From: Homarus americanus
Taxonomy: Eukaryota > Arthropoda > Malacostraca > Decapoda > Nephropidae
Direction: 5' to 3'
DNA: 64,000 bases
Assembly (NCBI RefSeq): GCF_018991925.1
Contig: NW_024737042.1
Span: 17,919,589 to 17,983,588 of the forward strand
The position numbers were made by a program, and so were the translations under genes. Below, in pieces: positions 1-11,238 of this stretch (the stretch's first letter is position 1; every line of letters begins with the position of its first letter). Under the pieces are notes generated by a model, which was not told the origin of the DNA, ran no database searches, and was given only the letters and a program-made list of their open reading frames with translations.

Positions 1-2290
1 TGGTTAACTTCGACAGAACCTATAATTAACCAGCTATAACATCACAATATCACTCACTCACACACTATAACAATAACTCACTCACTATATCACTCACTAA
101 CTATATTACTCTCACTATAGCAGTAACTTGCTCACTATATTACTCACTATCTATATCAATAACTCACTCACTATATCACTACTATATCAATAACTCACTC
201 ACTATATCACATTAACTATATCAGTAACTCACTCATTATATCACTCACTCACTATATCAGTAACTCACTCACTCACTATATCAATCACTCGCTATATCAT
301 TCGCTCTCTATATCAATAACTCACTCTATCACTCAGTAACTATATCAGTAACCCACTCACTATATCACTCACTTGCTATATGAGTAACTCACTCACTGAC
401 TATATCAGTAAGCCACTCACTCACACAATACATCACCCACTATCTATAACTAACGCACTCACTATATCACTCATTATATCATTTGCTCTCTATATCAGTA
501 ACTCACTCTATCACTCAGTAACTATATCAGTAACTCACTCACTATATCACTCACTCGCTATACGAGTAACTCATTCACTGACTATATCAGTAAGCCACTC
601 ACTATATCACTCACTTGCTATATGAGTAACTCACTCACTGACTATATCAGTAAGCCACTCACTCACACAATACATCACCCACTATCTATAACTAACGCAC
701 TCACTATATCACTCATTATATCATTTGCTCTCTATATCAGTAACTCACTCTATCACTCAGTAACTCACTCACTATATTACTCACTCGCTATACGAGTAAC
801 TCATTCACTGACTATATCAGTAAGCCACTCACTCTCACACAATACTTCATTTACTATCTATAACTAACTCAAACACCATATCACTCGCTAACTATATCAG
901 TAACTCACTATCTATATTAGTAATTCATTCATTATATCACTAACCAACTATATCAGTAAATTACTCACTATAAGACTCACTCATTCAGTAACTCAATTAC
1001 TATATCACTCACTATCTATATCAGTAGCTCTCATTATATCAATCACCAACTTTATCAGTAAATCACTCACTATAAGACTCACTAGCTATTTAGTAACTCT
1101 CACTATATCACTCACTAACTTTATCAGTTACTATATCACCCACTATCTATATCAGTAACTCACTCACTATATCACTCACTATCTATATCAGTAACTCACT
1201 CACTATATCACTCACTATCTATATCAGTAACTCACTATATCACTCACTATCTAAATCAGTAACGCAGTCACTATCACTGACTAACTATATCAGTAAATCA
1301 CTCACTATATCACTCACTATCTATATCAGTAACTCACTCTCTATATCACTTACTCTTAATATCAATCTTTAACTACATTACTCACTGACTATATCAGTAA
1401 CGCAGTCACTATATCACTCACTAACTATATCAGTAACTTACTCACTATTTCAGTCATTCACTATAACAAGCAGTAATTATATCAGTAACCCTGTCACTAT
1501 ATCAGTCATTCACTATAACAAGCAGTAATTATATCAGTAACCCTGTCACTATATCACTCGGTGACTATCACTCCGTAACTATATCAGTAACTTATTCACT
1601 ATACCATGCACTCGGTAACTATATCAATAACTGTCACTATATCAATAACCCAGTCGCTATATCACTCAGTCGCTATATCACTCAGTGACTATATCAGTAA
1701 GTCACTCACTCGCACTCACTATATCAATCAATATCTATAACTAACTCACTCACCATACCACTCACTAACTATATCAGTAACTCATTCATTTTATCACTCA
1801 ACAACTATATCAGTAAATCGCTCACTATAAGGCTCTCTAACTATTCAGTAACTCACTCACTATATCACTCACTATATCAATCACTATCTATATCAGTAAC
1901 TCACTCACTATATCACTCACTATATCAATCAGTAACTCACTCACTATATCAATCACTAACTATCGGTAACTCACTATATCACCCACTATCTATATCAGTA
2001 ACTCACTATATCACTCACTATCTATATCAGTAACTCTCACTATATCAGTAACTTATTCATTATATCACTCAGTAACTATGTCAGTAACTTAATCACTATA
2101 CCTTGCTCTCAGTAACTATATCATTAACCTAGTCATTATAATATGCACTAAGTAATTATATTAGTAACTCACTCACTATACTATGCATTCAGTAACTATA
2201 TTAGTAACTCGGTCACTGTACCATGCATTCAGTAGCTATATCAGTAACTCAGTGACTATATCACTCAGTAACTATATCAATATTATTTAT
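1..2290. repeat. Degenerate satellite, CTCACTATATCA-type core
   Basis: About 2.3 kb built from variants of short units such as ACTATATCAGTAACTCACTC. The units vary between about 12 and 24 bases, so the array is irregular. It begins before the window. Short open frames across it only translate the repeat and are not genes. The GTAACTCACTC variant dominates. From about 1,440 onward the units become more varied (ACCCTGTCACT, ATGCACTCAG). Unit turnover appears older at the right end. Confidence 0.93.
380..863. repeat. 242-bp tandem duplication inside the satellite
   Basis: The stretch starting ATGAGTAACTCACTCACTGA at 380 is repeated from 622 with almost no change for about 145 bases, then diverges by a small deletion. 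The spacing is 242 bases. This is a higher-order unit within the otherwise irregular satellite and indicates recent local duplication. Confidence 0.85.
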
Positions 2291-2398
2291 ATCTAAAGTG
2301 TTTTAGCTAATTGTCGCTGATGTAACAATGCGATGTATCATAATTGGACCTTTTGAATACGTTTTCATAACTACCATCGTATCTCGTTAGTGATGGGC

Positions 2399-2400
<2 letters not shown>

Positions 2401-2453
<53 letters not shown>
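2401..2453. repeat. (TC)n-(TG)n compound microsatellite
   Basis: About 39 bases of TC followed by about 15 bases of TG. It sits between the satellite and non-repetitive AT-rich sequence. Confidence 0.97.
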
Positions 2454-2610
2454 TTTCGAGGCTGACTGACCTGGCCCCTAGACATACTGAATAATGTGCC
2501 TGAAAATGCCTGGGTTGAAAAATGTTGATAAAATTAGCTAGAATTCCAGAAGCCCTGAGGGGAGATGCACAGTGTTGTGTTCGCTTGGTTTTATAAATAT
2601 CATCATTGTC

Positions 2611-2698
2611 GCGTGTTGTATTACCTCCACACTCTGGTAGTCCACTGAAGGAACGTTATATATTGTGCATTATATATAATAAATTAAAGAAGCAAAAA
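2611..2698 (+). repeat. Dispersed repeat copy 1 (3'-end-like)
   Basis: Shares the blocks CGTGTTGTATTACCT, TGGTAGTCCACTGA and GTGCATTATA, plus an AATAAA-like end, with 6782-6896 in the same orientation. The order of the blocks is conserved with small insertions. The A-rich end suggests the 3' end of an old retroelement, but no coding sequence supports a family name. Confidence 0.6.
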
Positions 2699-3262
2699 AC
2701 AAAGAACTCGTGAATTCATTTGACGAAAAAAATATCTTGGAGTAATTTCCATACTGTAATTAAACCACGCAATATACTGTATGCCATTCAACATAAATTT
2801 ACTGAATACAGGGTTTTTCAGGATATTACAATTCCTCTCCTATTTTAGGTTTCAATTAATGCATTTCTTGACAAGTGTTCACATAGATAACCTTCACGGC
2901 TGATGACATTACCCGACGACTCACCAGTAAATTGTTTCACTCTTCTCTTAAGTAATACTGGAACTCACAATCGAGCGTTCTTTGCCTAATTCCACACACA
3001 CACACACACACACGTACAGTAGCAATCAAAAGTAAACATCCACTCCACCACCTATCTCCTGCGCCTGGTCGGGTCCTTTCTGCACGGTAAGTCACGAGCG
3101 GTGGAAAGGGGAGTGGTTGGATTGGGGGAAGGCTTTTTTATTGGGGGGGTATGCGAAGCAGGTTGCTCCTCAGAAAGGGGAGGGATTGAAGAAAGCAGGG
3201 AAATTATTGAAAGAAGGAAGGGAAGGATGGATGGATGTCATATTTGCACTATATTATCTTAG

Positions 3263-5942
3263 TAGGGTGTGTCATAGGAGGGAAGATCAGCTAAAACTAA
3301 TGGCCCATCACTTTTTTGGTAGATTTTAGTGTACAGGTATATAAACAGAAAATAATTTCAGGTTCAATATTTTGCAACCTTTTGCTAGGTAAATTTTAGC
3401 GTGAAATTTATCGAAAATCTAACGTACAGCTGCATTAGTGCATTACAATTAAATAGTGAACATTGCTTTCTGACTTCATTCTTTAACAACACAACTAACA
3501 ATATTTTTTTCTGTTTCAGATTCTGATGCATTTATAAGTTGATAATATTTGCGATGGCTGCTTGTGTCAGGAGGAGGAACCAAAAATCCAGCCATCTCAG
3601 TCACTATCTTGGGTCTGGGAGAGCTCCTGAAGTCGGGTTACTTACATTGAGAGATGCTTTGAGATACGGTGTTTAATCCAGGCAAATCAGTGAAAAGAAC
3701 CAAAAGAACTTACACAAACAAAGACATTGCCAGTGATATGACCAAAGCTGTCTTGGCGCAGTACACTCTGGCTAACGCTCAGTTCAAGCCTCCAGTCATA
3801 ACAAGTCGAAGAAGATTAGTGAGAGACTGCTAGCCAGTTGGGAAAAACCCAAGAATATCTCGCTTGGGAAAAACTTGCAGTTAAGGACAGCTTTATGGCT
3901 GTAACTAGACTGATTATTTGACATAATTACTTTTAAGTGCCCAATTGTTCTCTGTCCTGAGTTTGGATGCGATCACGTGACTTAGCAAATCAGGCCCACA
4001 TCTCCTGTATTTGCAAGCGTGAGCTGAAGATTCCTGTGATCGAACTGGCATTTGTCAAAAGCACAGAAGACTGGCAGTATAGAACTCTCATGATTTCGCC
4101 AGATATTCGGAGTCAAGACAGGAGGCTGCCACAGAGAGAAGACAGAAGAGAGAAAGTTGCCGAGAAAAGAGACTTGAGAAGGCCCAGGGTGAGGTAAAAA
4201 GGCCGATGATTGAGTCAAGCTGATTCAGAAGTTTAATGACTTCCCGTGGCTGATCCAGTGTGACAAGAGAATGGTGACTTTGTCCCTAACCCGAAAATAA
4301 TGATCCCAAACCTTCCAGGCACTTAAAAGATTCGAAATAGAGAAAGAATGTCGAGCATAGCTCTGGCCAACATGCGACACCACACTGGTCTCCAGAGAAA
4401 CTGCAGAGATAGCAACAGCTGCCTGGATTGACGGTGGTTTGATAACACTGATGATGTTCACTGGTGATGGAAATCTCATAACAAAGTAAGGAGAGCTCAG
4501 AAAAGGCTTGTCAGTAACCTAGAAGAGGAGTTTGATAAGGGGATAAGAGAAAATGGAATCAATTGTTTGTTCTTTGATGGGAGAAGGGATGACGCTAAAG
4601 TGTTCATGAAAGTTGGAGATTCTGACAAGTTGTTCCCTGCCATGGTGAAGGAGGAACACTACTCCTGCTGCAGTGAACCAGGAGGGAAGTATTTGTGGCA
4701 TTTCACTCCAGAAAAAGATGACATCAGGAAACCAGCTGAGATAGTGGCAGATAACATTGTGAACTGGCTCAGAGAGAGGAACGTAGACCAGACCCTGCAG
4801 GCCATTGGAGGGGACAGCACCAACACGAACACAGGGTGGCAAGGGGGGTCATACAGTGGATAGAGCGGAAGATTGGGAGGAAGCTGGTCTGGATTGTTTG
4901 TGACCTCCACACCAACGAGTTGCCACTCAGACATCTGATCCAGGAGCTGGATGGCAAGACTCTTTCAAACAACAGATGGTCTGGTCCTCTTGGCAAGATG
5001 CTGAACTCTGCCACTGAGTTAGAAATAAATCCGAGCTTTGAAAAAAATCACAGTTGGCCCTCCACTCGTTGAGCTTGCACATACTGTCATTGACGACCTG
5101 AGTACTGACCAGTACTATGGTTACATGATTTGCAGTGCCATCAAAACTGGGGACATGCCTGATAGACTTGCTTACCTGCAGTTAGGTCCAGTCTCACATT
5201 CTAGGTGGCTCACAACGGCTCTCAGGTTCTGCAGAATTTGGGTCGCTCATCATAAACTGAAAGGGAACCAACTTCACAACCTGAGACTTATTGTCCAATT
5301 CATCGTGAGTGTCTACTTGCCAAATTGGTTCAACACCAAGGTCAAGTCATCGTTCTCCGAAGGTCCGGGGCATGTTCTCTTCCAGCATGAGCTCCTGAGG
5401 AGTCAGCCAAGGAAGGTTGTTCAGATTGTGGAGCAGACTGTGAGGAGATCTTCCTGGTATGCTCATCCCGAGGCAGTTCTGCAGACAATGCTCTGCAGTA
5501 AGGATGAGGAGGAGAGTGTGATCAAAGATCTTGGATATGGAGACTTATGAGAAACCAAGAAAGACATGTTCTATGGTGTGCAGCAATACCGGGTCGTAGT
5601 AAATCAAAACGGTTTTTGTATTTTGATGATTTTGTTTTCTAAAGGAATATTAAATTTAACTCGTGTCAAGATCTTATTCGTTTCACTATTCTGGATCATT
5701 TTTCATCTATGGAAGAGTATGATACGTTGCTACTTTTAAATAAGCTATTTAGTGGTGTTGGTAAAAGGGTGGGAATACTGAATTTTCATAAGATATCAAG
5801 TTAAAATTTACCTAGCAAAAAATGAAAACTTTTCAAATCTGAAGATATCACATGATTCTGCACATAGAACTACATCATTAATACCATGGGCCGATTTTTC
5901 AAACTCAAAAAAAAAAAATTAGCCTCCGTATGACACACCCTA
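3263..5942 (+). mobile_element. 2.68 kb DNA transposon with 9-bp target duplication
   Basis: The ends TAGGGTGTGTCATA (3263-3276) and its reverse complement (ending 5942) match perfectly over 14 bases and continue imperfectly as CGGAGG and GGCCCAT. A second, subterminal inverted pair of 18 bases, TTTGCTAGGTAAATTTTA, lies at 3381-3398 and 5802-5819, nearly symmetrical. Both sides are flanked by TTATCTTAG (3254-3262 and 5943-5951). The tip fits the hAT-type YARNG pattern, but hAT elements normally duplicate 8 bases, so the superfamily is open. Inside lies a broken transposase-like gene. Confidence 0.85.
3690..5550 (+). pseudogene. Transposase-like gene of the 2.68 kb element, broken
   Basis: The readable part runs from about 4,485 to 5,550. 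It contains stretches such as WHFTPEKDDIRKPAEIVAD, RKLVWIVCDLHTNELPLRHL, DGKT..WSGPLGK and SRWLTTALRFCRIWV. These resemble a family of uncharacterised arthropod and cnidarian proteins that I know only from memory as repeat-associated. Two compensating frameshifts sit in homopolymers: a run of six G at 4843-4848 and a run of seven A at 5041-5047. An earlier segment near 3,690-3,830 (TYTNKDIASDMTKAV) belongs to the same gene but is cut by stops. A role as the transposase of the surrounding element is inferred from its position between the inverted repeats. I cannot assign catalytic residues. Confidence 0.6.
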
Positions 5943-5951
5943 TTATCTTAG

Positions 5952-6780
5952 GTTTACAAGCTTGAAAGAGTAATAGATGAAGCCCCTTGTTATATAACTA
6001 TTATAATGTGTCATCCATTTCCTTTTTTAAAAATTTTCAGGTTGTGGTTGAGGTTTTAACCAACGGTAATTAGATATTTATAATAACGTTGATATGAGGA
6101 GAAATATTGAATACAAGGGTGGAAATCATATTTACTTTTAATATTTACCAACACAGGTCATACAGAATCTCATAGCCCGTCCAATGACCAATAACCTTCT
6201 TCAGGTGTTAAAGATCATTCTAAGACCACATAGAGTTACTACGTGTGTGGCCCTTGACTTGTGCCCTTCTACTTTACCCGGGTCTACCATCCTTAGCTCT
6301 CCCTCCATCAATACCTCCCCCACCCCCTGTCTTGTACAAAGGCCTTGAGCTCGCGGGTATGGTAGTAGCAGGGGTGGACGATTACTTTTGACCGCGACTG
6401 AATATACAAGCACGCACAATAATCTAAATAATGTCATGTAAATGGTGATGGGCACCACTGAAAACAGACCTGTATTAACTTGCATGTAAATGGATATTTA
6501 CTTGATATTCTAAGTTCCAGCAAGGCTTTGAGGTAAGCTAACTTATTTTAACCCTTTGGAGTCATGGGTTTCTCTCAGCTGGGTAAAATCGCCTGACGTT
6601 AGTCAGAATAAACTATCAAAGTGCATCGTTGTCCTGTTAAGGGTTAAGCTGATTGTTCTTGGGGTAAGTTTTGACTTTCCCTGTACACTGAAAAAGGTTA
6701 CTTGTAGTAACAATTTACCTTCCTAATTTTATTTTATTCATTATTTTCATCATAATTTTTTATTAATTATTCACCAATAT
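5952..6780. other. No gene seen
   Basis: AT-rich sequence holding the right part of the short Tc1-like element (to 6400), then unassigned DNA. A short reverse-strand frame at 6201-6485 has no recognisable domain and overlaps the inverted repeat. Confidence 0.6.
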
Positions 6781-6781
6781 C

Positions 6782-6896
6782 ACGTGTTGTATTACCTAGA
6801 CACTATGCAGCATTATGGTAGTCCACTGAGGCCGTGCCTGAGGGATGTTATTTACAGTGCATTATAATTATACAATAAATAAACGAAGGCGAAAAC
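6782..6896 (+). repeat. Dispersed repeat copy 2 (3'-end-like)
   Basis: Second copy of the repeat at 2611-2698, with CACGTGTTGTATTACCTAGA, GGTAGTCCACTGAGG and CAATAAATAAACGAAGG. It ends in an AATAAATAAA stretch, which suits a retroelement 3' end. Confidence 0.6.
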
Positions 6897-7009
6897 AAGG
6901 ATATCGTTATTTATATTCCTCCATTTCATTCATTAGTTTATTTTATTTTATTAATTTATCAAAAAAATAGCTATGCAAAAACTCAAAAAAAATATATAAA
7001 CTCAGCATT

Positions 7010-7500
7010 AAAATGGGGCATCTTCACCTGTACTCAGCATTACAATGGGGCATCTCCACCTGTACTCGGTATTACAAGGGGGCATCTCCACCTGTACTCG
7101 GCATTACAAGGGATCCTATCCACCTGTACTCAGCATTACAAGGGAGCCTCTCCACCTGTACTCAGCATTACAAGGGAGCCTCTCCACCTGTACTCAGCAT
7201 TACAAGGGGGCATCTCCACCTGTATTCAGCGTTACAAGGGAGCCTCTCTGCCTGTACTCAGCATTACAAGGGAGCATCTCCACCTGTACTCAGCGTTAGA
7301 AGGGAGCCTCTCCGCCTGTACTCAGCGTTACAAGGGGGCATCGCGTTACAAGGGGGCATCTCCACCTGTGCTCCAACGTGCTGGGGCATCACCTGTACTC
7401 CCAGCATTACAAGGGCATCTCCTGTACTCCCAACGTTACAAGGGGGCATCTCCACCTGTACTCAACGTTACAAGGGGGCATCTCCAACTCTCCTGAGTGT
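7010..7500. repeat. 32-bp minisatellite
   Basis: About 15 copies of a unit containing CATTACAAGGG, CATCTCCACC and TGTACTCAG. Copies alternate GGGAGCC with GGGGGCA. The right end is irregular, with partial units around 7,340-7,440. The open frames across it (up to 173 aa) are repeat translations. Confidence 0.95.
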
Positions 7501-7624
7501 TACTCTTGGCTGGTTGGTATCCAAGGCGGTCTAGTGATGGCTCTCGTCTCCGTCATAACTCAGATACAACAAGATTAATCACACCAAAGTTTGGCTGTAA
7601 GTTTCCGAAGATCGCCCGTCATCG

Positions 7625-7625
<1 letters not shown>

Positions 7626-7678
<53 letters not shown>
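7626..7678. repeat. (CA)n microsatellite
   Basis: About 53 bases of uninterrupted CA. It is followed to about 7,940 by purine-rich DNA (AGAGGA, GAAGAAA) with no gene. Confidence 0.97.
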
Positions 7679-7680
<2 letters not shown>

Positions 7681-8260
7681 AGAGGAAGAGGAGAGATAGA
7701 AGAAGGAGAAAAAGGAGAAAATAAAAGACTGGATAAGATTAAAAGAGAAGACTTAAGATGAAATAAGACCAAGGAATGATGATGGTTGTGCTGGAGGAGA
7801 GGAGAGGAGAGAATTAATGTAAAGAGAAATACTGTAAAGAAAATATTAGAATTAAGTATGAGGATGAGAGGTACCTTAGAAGTTAAAGAGGAAGAAAAGA
7901 AAAATGTGGTGGAAGGCAGAAGGAAGGAGGATCTATAATACATTAAACAGATAAACCACAGCTACAGTAGATAAAAGAACAGAAACAATCATTAGAAAGA
8001 AGAGGAAGAAAATAGTAGGCAGGATATATAACAAGAATCAAGAAATATTGATATAACAATTAGTTTCATTAATATAAAAATAGAACTAGTGACTTGGAGG
8101 GAAAACCCGTTGCTCGCCGTGTACAATATACAGTACACGGAGTTAACAAAATAATTGTAAATATTCAGTCCTCGTTATTATTGTGCGTATTGAGAAAACG
8201 TGAAAGAAGATACAGGCTTGATTCTCAAAGATGATGGTAGAATTACTGTGTGTCTGTGTG
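7679..8260. other. Purine-rich spacer, no gene seen
   Basis: GA-rich strand from 7,680 to 8,040, then mixed AT-rich DNA. There is no conserved protein motif on either strand. The 122-aa reverse frame at 7575-7943 reads through the CA repeat and is low complexity. Confidence 0.7.
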
Positions 8261-8261
8261 T

Positions 8262-9175
8262 TAGGTTAGGTTATGATATATTAGGTTAGGTTAAGTTAGG
8301 TTAGGTTAGGTTGAGTTAAGTTAGGTTAAGTTAAGTAAAGTTAGGTTAGGTTAAGTTAGGTTAGGTTAAGTTAGGTTAGGTTAAGTTAAGTTAGGTTAGG
8401 TTAAGTTAGGTTAGGTTGAGTTAAGTTAGGTTAAGTTAAGTAAAATTAGGTTAGGTTAGGTCAAGTTAAGTTAGGTTAGGTTAAGTTAGGTTGAGTTAAG
8501 TTAGGTTAAGTTAAGTAAAGTTAGGTTAGGTTAAGTTAGGTTAGGTTAAGTTAGGTTAGGTTAAGTTAAGTTAGGTTAGGTTAAGTTAGGTTAGGTTGAG
8601 TTAAGTTAGGTTAAGTTAAGTAAAATTAGGTTAGGTTAGGTTAAGTTAAGTTAGGTTAGGTTAGGTTAGGTTAAGTTAAGTTAGGTTAGGTTAGGTTAAG
8701 TTAGGTTAGGTTAAGTTAGGTTAGGTTAGGTTAAGTTAGGTTAGGTTAAGACACATTAGGTTAGGTTAAGTTAGGTTCGGTTAAGTTAGGTTAGGTTAGG
8801 TTAAGATATATTAGGTTAAGTTAGGTTAAGTTAGGTTAGGTTAGGTTAACTTAGGTTAGGTTAGGTTAGGTTAATTTAGGTTAGGTTAGGTTAATTTAGG
8901 TTAGGTTAGGTTAAGATGTATTAGATTAAGTTAGGTTTGGTTAAGATATATTAGATTAAGTTAGGTTAGGTTAAGTTAGGGTATGTTAGGTTAAGTTAGG
9001 TTAAGTTAGGTTAAGTTAGGTTAGGTTAGGTTAGGTTAATTTAGGTTAGGTTAGGTTAATTTAGGTTAGGTTAGGTTTGGTTAGGTTAATTTAGGTCAGG
9101 TTAGGTTAAGATGTATGAGATTAAGTTAGGTTAGGTTAAGATATATTAGATTAAGTTAGGTTAGGTTAGGTTAGT
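8262..9175 (+). repeat. Interstitial telomere-like (TTAGG)n array, degenerate
   Basis: About 0.9 kb of TTAGG with frequent TTAAG and occasional TTGAG, TTAAT and TAAAG variants. TTAGG is the ancestral arthropod telomere unit. The variants and the unrelated DNA on both sides show this is an internal array, not a chromosome end. It contains a 180-bp higher-order duplication (8311-8490 against 8491-8670). The right half is more mixed, with blocks such as ATATATTAGATTAAG interrupting the unit. Confidence 0.93.
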
Positions 9176-9626
9176 TAATAAACGCTAGTGTAAATATCCC
9201 GGTAGACCAACTCTAGCTCTGTAGACCGCAAACTACAGTATAGTAGCACCGATGGTTGTTTATACAATGGGATCTAGGCAGTAGTGCAATCAGGTCCTGT
9301 CTGTGCTACTAAGCAGCCCTTTCGAGGAGCCTCTCTGCTCACCCTTCATGGGGAGGGGGTTAGAAGAGATGCCCTAAACATAGCCTGCCTAAAACAACCA
9401 ACCTGACTAGGCATCCGAACCCAGTAAGGTCGAAAACGTTATCATAATCACAGATCAAAGCAAAAATAAACTAGAGAACCTCTTATGGTTGCTGCCGGTC
9501 CCGTATCGGCCTCTTGACTGACCTCAGAGCTCACCAACGAAGGTGACATCCTAAATAATTCATATTGTACCATAGCTGGATGATCGTCATACGCGATTCC
9601 GAGGAACAACAAAGTGTAGTAGAGTG
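9176..9626. other. Unassigned GC-moderate segment
   Basis: Non-repetitive DNA with GGGGAGGGGGTTAGAAG and CTAAACATAGCCTGCC. A general resemblance to 5' regions of RTE-like elements was considered, but no endonuclease coding follows. No gene is called. Confidence 0.5.
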
Positions 9627-9690
9627 TAATAATAATAATTAACGGTTTATTGAAAGAGTTCTATGTGTGTGTGTGTGTGTGTGTGTGATG
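9627..9690 (-). mobile_element. Family C 3' tail stub next to (GT)n
   Basis: Read on the reverse strand this is CTTTCAATAAACCGTTAATT followed by (ATT)n, the shared end of family C tails. Only about 40 bases remain. A GT microsatellite (9664-9688) abuts the side away from the tail. Confidence 0.7.
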
Positions 9691-9837
9691 CAGATACAAA
9701 AGCACCCAATTATTATTCTTAGCTGCCACAGTTAATGTTATTCCCAAGACGACTGAATTACATGTACAACACCCAGGGTAAATATTTACTAGGTCTTTTG
9801 AAGCTTGTCTGAGTGTACTCATTCACAACAAAGGACG

Positions 9838-10280
9838 GCTGGGGCGAGCGGCAGGGAGAGTGGTGCGCGGGGAGCGGCAGGGAGAGTGGTGCGCGGGGAG
9901 CGGCAGGGAGAGTGGTGCGCGGGGAGCGGCAGGGAAGTGGTGCGCAGGGGAGCGGCGCGGGGAGAGTGGTGCGCAGGGGCGGCAGGGAGGAAGTGCGCGG
10001 GGCGGCAGGGGAGGTGGTGCGCAGGGGCGGCAGGGAGAGTGGTGCGCAGGGGGCAGCAGGGAGGGAGTGGTGCGCAGGGGAGCTGGCAGGGAGAGAGTGG
10101 TGCGCGGGGAGCGGCAGGAGAGTGGTGCGCAGGGGAGCGGCAGGAGAGTGGTGCGCGGGGAGCGGCAGGGGAGAGTGGTGCGCGGGGGCAGCAGGAGAGT
10201 GGTGCGCAGGGCGGCAGGAGAGTGGTGCGCGGGGGAGCGGCAGGGGAGAGTGGTGCGCGAGGGGGAGCGGCAGGGGGTAC
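9838..10280. repeat. GC-rich ~27-bp minisatellite
   Basis: About 16 copies built from GGGGAGCGGCAGGGAGAGTG and GTGCGC, with small length changes. It is strongly G-rich on the forward strand and very different in base composition from the flanks. Long open frames in all three forward frames, and one in reverse, are Gly/Arg/Ala-rich repeat translations, not genes. Runs of G four to five long could form quadruplexes. Confidence 0.95.
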
Positions 10281-10489
10281 TAGACAAAACCCCCTTGTTT
10301 ATGTTAGGTCTCCTTCACCTGGGCAGGTACACACGGCAGATGCATAATGTACCTCGACTCTCGGCCGCGTGAGGCTTAACTTATGAGAGTCTGCTGGTGG
10401 TGTCGACTTATAATGTCATGTTGACCGATTATATGGTAGATACCCAAACTTGGCCTTTAAATCTTATGGGGCGGAACCTTAAGTAACTT

Positions 10490-10930
10490 TAATTAACTTA
10501 ACCTAAGCTAACCTAATTCCACTTTACGTACTCTAAGCAAATCTAACCTAACTAATTTAACTTAATTTGCCTTAACATAAACTATCATAATTAACTTAAC
10601 CTGGTGTAACCTAAGCTCAATTCAACTAAGCAAACGCAACCCATCCTAATTTAAACGAACCTAACCAAACCTACCTTGACTTTCCCTGACCTAATGTAAC
10701 CCGATTTGACCAATTCTATCGTAATGTAACAAAACTAAACCGACCATTATTCAACTTTCTTAACCTAACATCGCTGAATAATTCTATCCTAGCCGAGCAA
10801 TATAATCTAAAGTCACTTAATTTATTCTAACCTCACTTGACGTAACATCACTCAGCCTAATCTAAACTAACTAAATCTCACCAATTCTAACGTCTTTTCG
10901 TCAAATCTAACTAAATCTAACCTAATTCAA
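10490..10930 (-). repeat. Degenerate AACCTAA-rich tract
   Basis: Scattered AACCTAA, CTAACCTA and AACTTAACCT motifs, the reverse complement of the TTAGG/TTAAG units at 8262-9175, in heavily diverged sequence. The motif is frequent but no longer tandem. It looks like an old telomere-type array in the opposite orientation. Confidence 0.55.
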
Positions 10931-11238
10931 CATCCATATGCAGACCCTCAACCAAACAGTGCCGTACATCCCATACACCACCATAAAATTCTTCCAACAT
11001 TACCATGCTCCATGTCAACCTCTTGTACAACCTCTATCGTATCTCCATTCCAAGCGGCATCCGTCATCCCCCTTGAAGCTCCCGTACCCCTACAACCAAA
11101 GTCTAATTATACCAAGTCAACCCACTTCCGAGTCGAAAATTCGTCCTTTGCCGGGCATGACGTCGTATGGTCAACAACCAGGGGGGTAGGGGGGACCTCA
11201 GTTACCAGCTAGCCTTCGTTGTGTGAGGGTCTGTGACA

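Larger units (their letters stand above)
3017..6400. mobile_element. Short Tc1/mariner-like element, split by a second transposon
   Basis: A terminal inverted repeat starts CAGTAGCAATCAAAAGTAA at 3017 and its partner ends at 6400. The two agree at 24 of 30 positions. TCAAAAGT near the tip is typical of Tc1-like ends. A TA lies directly outside the left end, while the right flank reads AATATA, so the target duplication is decayed. Removing the 2.68 kb nested element leaves about 0.7 kb with no transposase, so this is a non-autonomous copy. The superfamily call rests only on the ends. Confidence 0.6.

Noticed and set aside
7013..7534. 173-codon frame with LYSALQG-type repeats
   Set aside because: Direct translation of the 32-bp minisatellite.
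8262..9175. True chromosome end
   Set aside because: TTAGG units are heavily mutated and flanked on both sides by non-telomeric DNA, so it is an interstitial array.
9805..10372. Overlapping Gly/Arg-rich frames of 154-180 codons in several frames
   Set aside because: They come from the GC-rich ~27-bp minisatellite; frames on both strands are equally open.
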